Positions 60,301 to 64,000 of a stretch of DNA of 64,000 nucleotides are shown here, one piece after another (the stretch's first letter is position 1; every line of letters starts with the position of its first letter). The translations under genes were made by a program, and so were the position numbers. The DNA is from Stenopsyche tienmushanensis (lineage: Eukaryota > Arthropoda > Insecta > Trichoptera > Stenopsychidae). The stretch spans positions 372,001-436,000 of the forward strand of contig WACJ01000229.1 in assembly GCA_008973525.1 (NCBI GenBank). The letters are read 5' to 3'. The notes beneath the pieces were generated by a model, which saw nothing but the letters and a program-made list of their open reading frames with translations, was not told where the DNA came from and did not search any database.

Positions 60301-63300
60301 ATACATATTATATATATACAAAATATTCTCACACACAACTTATGGGGCATATTTAATTTATATGGCACTTAATCATTTTAATTACGCAATTCCCACGGAT
60401 TAACAATTAACAGACAAGCAACAATAGACGTAGATAGAATTTCATTAATGTAATTCGTTTTTTTTCTGTCAATTCGATTTCGGACACCACTTTGTTTTGG
60501 GGTTGATGTGCCTTCTTTATTGAGTCTCGAGATAAGTCGATCCACATGGGGTTGTATATTGTATTAATACAAAATAAATGGAATTGAGCACACCCTAAGT
60601 GCCCAAGTCTCTTAATGTATATTTTTGACATATAAGTGAATCGATGGATTGGTGTCGATATATGTAATGGGGTATAAAAAATATATCGATTCGAATCATC
60701 AAAGAGGGCGGATGAAGATTTATTGAATTAAAACATATCCATGAATGTCCAAAACTAATTTTCTACTTGTCTTTTATACACTATCGAAAACAATTTATCA
60801 ACTCCGTCAGAGTGACTTTCAAGCAATATGTTTTGCAGGGAAGTGGATAGGGGCGTTAATGGGAGTGAGTTCGCTTCGTTAACCATCCCCTATCAATCTA
60901 TCATAGAAGTCTTGATAAGCTGATCGCAAATTGGATATTAAATATGGAAAAACTAATGGATCGTTGCAAAAAGCTATTATTACATATGGTGCATGTGGTG
61001 TTTGCTCATCGCCTGAAAGTAATTGCATATCTAATGAAATTTGAAGTAATTGAATCGTGCTCATGTTTTCTTAATGGCATGCTCTATTTTGGTTCCATAA
61101 TGGAAAAACGCAATTTATTTGAAGCATACCGATTGATAAGAGCACTATTAATAATTATAATATGGCGTTTGCATAATTGAGGGAGTTAAAAATATAATTG
61201 TACGTAATGTGTATGTAATTTGTCTTGAATGCGTCCGTTAATAGATCAATTTCTTTAGGAGGGATGAAATTGGTTATATAAACGAGCAAAGTAAACTATA
61301 TTTGGTCGGATAGGTTTGATGGATATTATATTGTTGGCTTTGTTATATTGAATTGGTTAAGTAAGATCCTTTTTTAGGCTGACGAATAATACCCTTTTAG
61401 AGCTTTGTTGAAATAGATCGTAAAAAAATAATATAAAAATGAGACAAATGCAAGAAACATATTTGCTTCAATGATCTTATTTTTTGGTATTATAAAGCGG
61501 CGCTGTTTTATTTTTAAAATTTAGCACTAAACATATTGGCATTATACATACAAGGGTAATCTATAATGTAAGGTTACAAGGGCTCCTGGGGTCGGGGGAT
61601 CTTTTTTGTTTCAAATTTGGTGCACCTAGTGTGTAGGTGGGATCCTAACGGTCAGTTTTTTTGATGCCACGCATTTGTCGGCCATTTTGTCCCAGTCACA
61701 GTAAATTCTTCCGATGAAGAGATCGTCGCGCGTTTCTCCCGTGGAAGAAAAGCTTATATGTGATCCAGAACTAAGCTCCGAGGCAATACAAATGTAAAAA
61801 TTATAAAATGGAAAAAAAGACAGTCCACCTGTCAAATGACTGGTATGCAAGTCAAGTAATACATTTTTAAAATAAAAAAAGCAAAAAATCACAAAAATTG
61901 AGAAACGTATTCATTAGATAGTCTAAAACTTTACATAAAGTTAAATCATCGAAAATATGTATAATTTAAAATTAAATTTATAAACGAGTGATTTTGCGCA
62001 TATCAAAAGGTTATCGTGGAAAAAGTTAAAGTTGTAATATGTTTGTCAATAGGGATTAATTTGTCGAATAATTTTGCTCCCTCACAAAGCGCCTATGATC
62101 CCTTAAGCGGACGGCAGCGATTATTCCACCCACTCTAAGCCTCTCAGCCAAAGTGGGTCGAAGAAAAATGTAAATATTTATGTTCGAATGAAAATATTTC
62201 CCCGATAGAACTTTTCATCGACTTCAGGGAAAAAATCGAGCTATTTTCCACTCGAACTAATCATCGAATTAGCGTGCTCGAACCGGTTACGGTTCCATTG
62301 AAAAATGCTAATGGAACACCCCGTAAGAAAATACGCGGGAAGGGTTTCCTTTCAATCCTCCGCAACCTACTAAGATTTAATTTAAATTCCCGATTCGAAC
62401 TTCTCCTTTGTATTGTTATGTTAATTTAAATACACGGACGCGCACCAATATTTGGTTTCTGAGCTTCGGGTGTCAAAAGGGAAGTCAAAGTATTGGGGTC
62501 GACTTGGGAGGTTCACCGAATAGGATTAAATTGTTAATGTAAATTTTATCATTTTTCAATACTGAGAAATACCCTCCAAATGTATTTAGCAATGTAGAGG
62601 ATTCGATTTTGACTGAAACAATATTCGCCATACATCTGCCATTACCCATGCCAACTATTTATACCGCACTCATATCGTAGTCAGCATTTGAAGCAATCTG
62701 AATACCTCCTAAATAATAAAAAAAAACTATAAGTATACTGTTATGCCTACTTTAAAAAATCGTTCCAAAAATACATGAAATTCAATGTATGCAAAAAATA
62801 AATAAGCTTCTCTATAAAAATTAGAAAACAGAAAAAGTCCAGATATTAATGAACTGAGCTACCAATAAGGCATCGGTTTGCTGGTGTCTAAAAACACCCT
62901 GTTATTCAACGTGCTTATAGCCATATCTGGGTGAGCAGAAGTGGGAGTTCTTACAAGACCAGGATTTATTTCGTAGGACATACCATCAGATGTTTAAGGC
63001 GAGATATAAGATAACGGAAATAAATAGAGAAGCAATGAGCTTAGTGTTAGTATCTATGAAGTTGGGGAAGTTTTAACAATGAGAACAAGCGAGACAAAAT
63101 AAATATATGTTATTGAGAAAGTGATGCTATGTGGAATTACTGTCCATCAATTTGCAAGACCATCCCATTCTTCTTTTAAATTGCTCGCAGAGATAATAAT
63201 TTACGACCCTTAGCATTGAGGCAAGCCCAGACTGAAAAACTAAATGGATCCAGGGGGCCTCAAACTTAAATCGGCAATTGGAGATATGAGGGTGGGATTT

Positions 63301-63399
63301 GATGGTCAGAAAATAGAGCTATAGTATTTTTATTAATCACTAGCTGGCATCCGGCGCGTTGCTGCCACAGAAGTAATAATTCTAAAAATATCGCTTGAA
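60301..63399. other. Gene-free stretch
   Basis: AT-rich with a GC-richer, possibly conserved non-coding patch at 62085-62520. The open frames (for example 61626-61892 on -) match no family I know. Confidence 0.35.
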
Positions 63400-63690
63400 A
63401 TTTGAAAGATTTACATTGATTTTTATATATAAGATCTACCGTAAGCTAATTGTACTATACTTATATTATTTAAAAAAGTGCAAACAATAAGTTGGCAAAG
63501 TTTTATTGCAATCGAATAAACGGTATGGCAGTGCATTAAATACGGAACTAACAAACATTGATTTTTTTTATATATTAGACTATATCTATATTACTTGCGA
63601 ATTTTTTAGCAATAAGTGGGACGAAGTTTTATCGCAATCCAATGAACGGTATGGCAGCGCATTTTGAACGAACAAACCCTAATTCATTTT
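63400..63690. repeat. Tandem pair of a dispersed repeat
   Basis: Two head-to-tail units of about 150 bp, each with AACGGTATGGCAG.GCATT and a TATATA..AGA.T end. Inverse relative at 4672-4870. Confidence 0.65.
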
Positions 63691-63777
63691 TATATACTAG
63701 ATTTGCACTGCACAAAGAATAAGAGGTGATCGGGTGCTGACGGAAACCCTCGCATCTTAACTGTTATCTTCTATTTA

Positions 63778-63930
63778 CAGAGAGAGAGCTTATAGCTATG
63801 AGTTTGCGGGAAGGACATCTTCCCGCAGCCAAGGCTATCTGACAAACTCCCCTCTTTGCCACAACTCATTTCCGTGTCCATATCATAATATGCCATATTG
63901 TCGGAGCAGAGTGCGATGTTGATGAAGATC
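63778..63930 (-). repeat. LTR-like repeat fragment
   Basis: AGAGAGAGAGCTT, then GCGGGAAGGACATCTTCCCGC and AGCCAAGGC as in the 36985-37404 copy; diverges afterwards. Confidence 0.5.
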
Positions 63931-64000
63931 GTATTGGCAGATCGTGTAAAAATATATTAAATTGATGAGGTCCTAAAATACTGCTTTGCTCTGTTTAAGA

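Overview
This is nuclear DNA from an insect. It is AT-rich, its genes are short exons split by GT-AG introns, and it is crowded with Tc1/mariner, piggyBac, hAT, MULE and R1-type non-LTR remnants. The style of the mariner and R1-type proteins would fit Hymenoptera, but I cannot place the species from sequence alone. No bacterial, organellar or CRISPR features were seen, and no rRNA or tRNA gene was recognised.

Layout. 0-11 kb: two paralogues of the HAD-family pseudouridine-5'-phosphatase (PUDP/Gs1l-like), one on + (2.8-3.6 kb, first exon not in the window) and one on - (8.4-10.6 kb), converge on a small minus-strand gene between them, NDUFA2 of respiratory complex I (5.8-7.4 kb). 11-17 kb: TE remnants and AT-rich filler. 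17.3-23.3 kb: DCUN1D (cullin neddylation, -) and EARS2 (mitochondrial glutamyl-tRNA synthetase, +) diverge from a short GC-rich block near 19.15 kb. EARS2 carries two one-base insertions that break its frame. 23.4-36 kb: no host gene found; piggyBac-like elements, mariner composites, R1-type copies and two palindromic foldback elements. 36.1-57.7 kb: a large minus-strand diacylglycerol kinase of the delta/eta type. Eighteen exons were mapped, and they join into one uninterrupted frame of 1567 codons from the first C1 domain to the C-terminal SAM domain; the 5' end (PH domain) lies upstream. Its introns hold most of the TEs, including a 5'-truncated non-LTR element with a 15-bp target duplication and a poly(T) 3' end. 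An intact, intronless IAP gene (two BIR domains plus RING) lies in one intron on the opposite strand. 57.8-64 kb: LTR-like and R1-type repeats, one unassigned candidate exon (about 59.9-60.1 kb) and AT-rich DNA.

The host genes are unrelated housekeeping and signalling functions (nucleotide salvage, complex I, neddylation, mitochondrial translation, lipid signalling, apoptosis control) and do not form a pathway. The most unusual material is how the mobile elements are built: nested insertions with readable target duplications, a conserved 3' hairpin in one R1-type family, a tandem triplication of a transposase motif, and a mariner module joined to the same unknown sequence at three loci. Exon boundaries were read by eye from reading frame, splice dinucleotides and homology; they may be off by a base or two.
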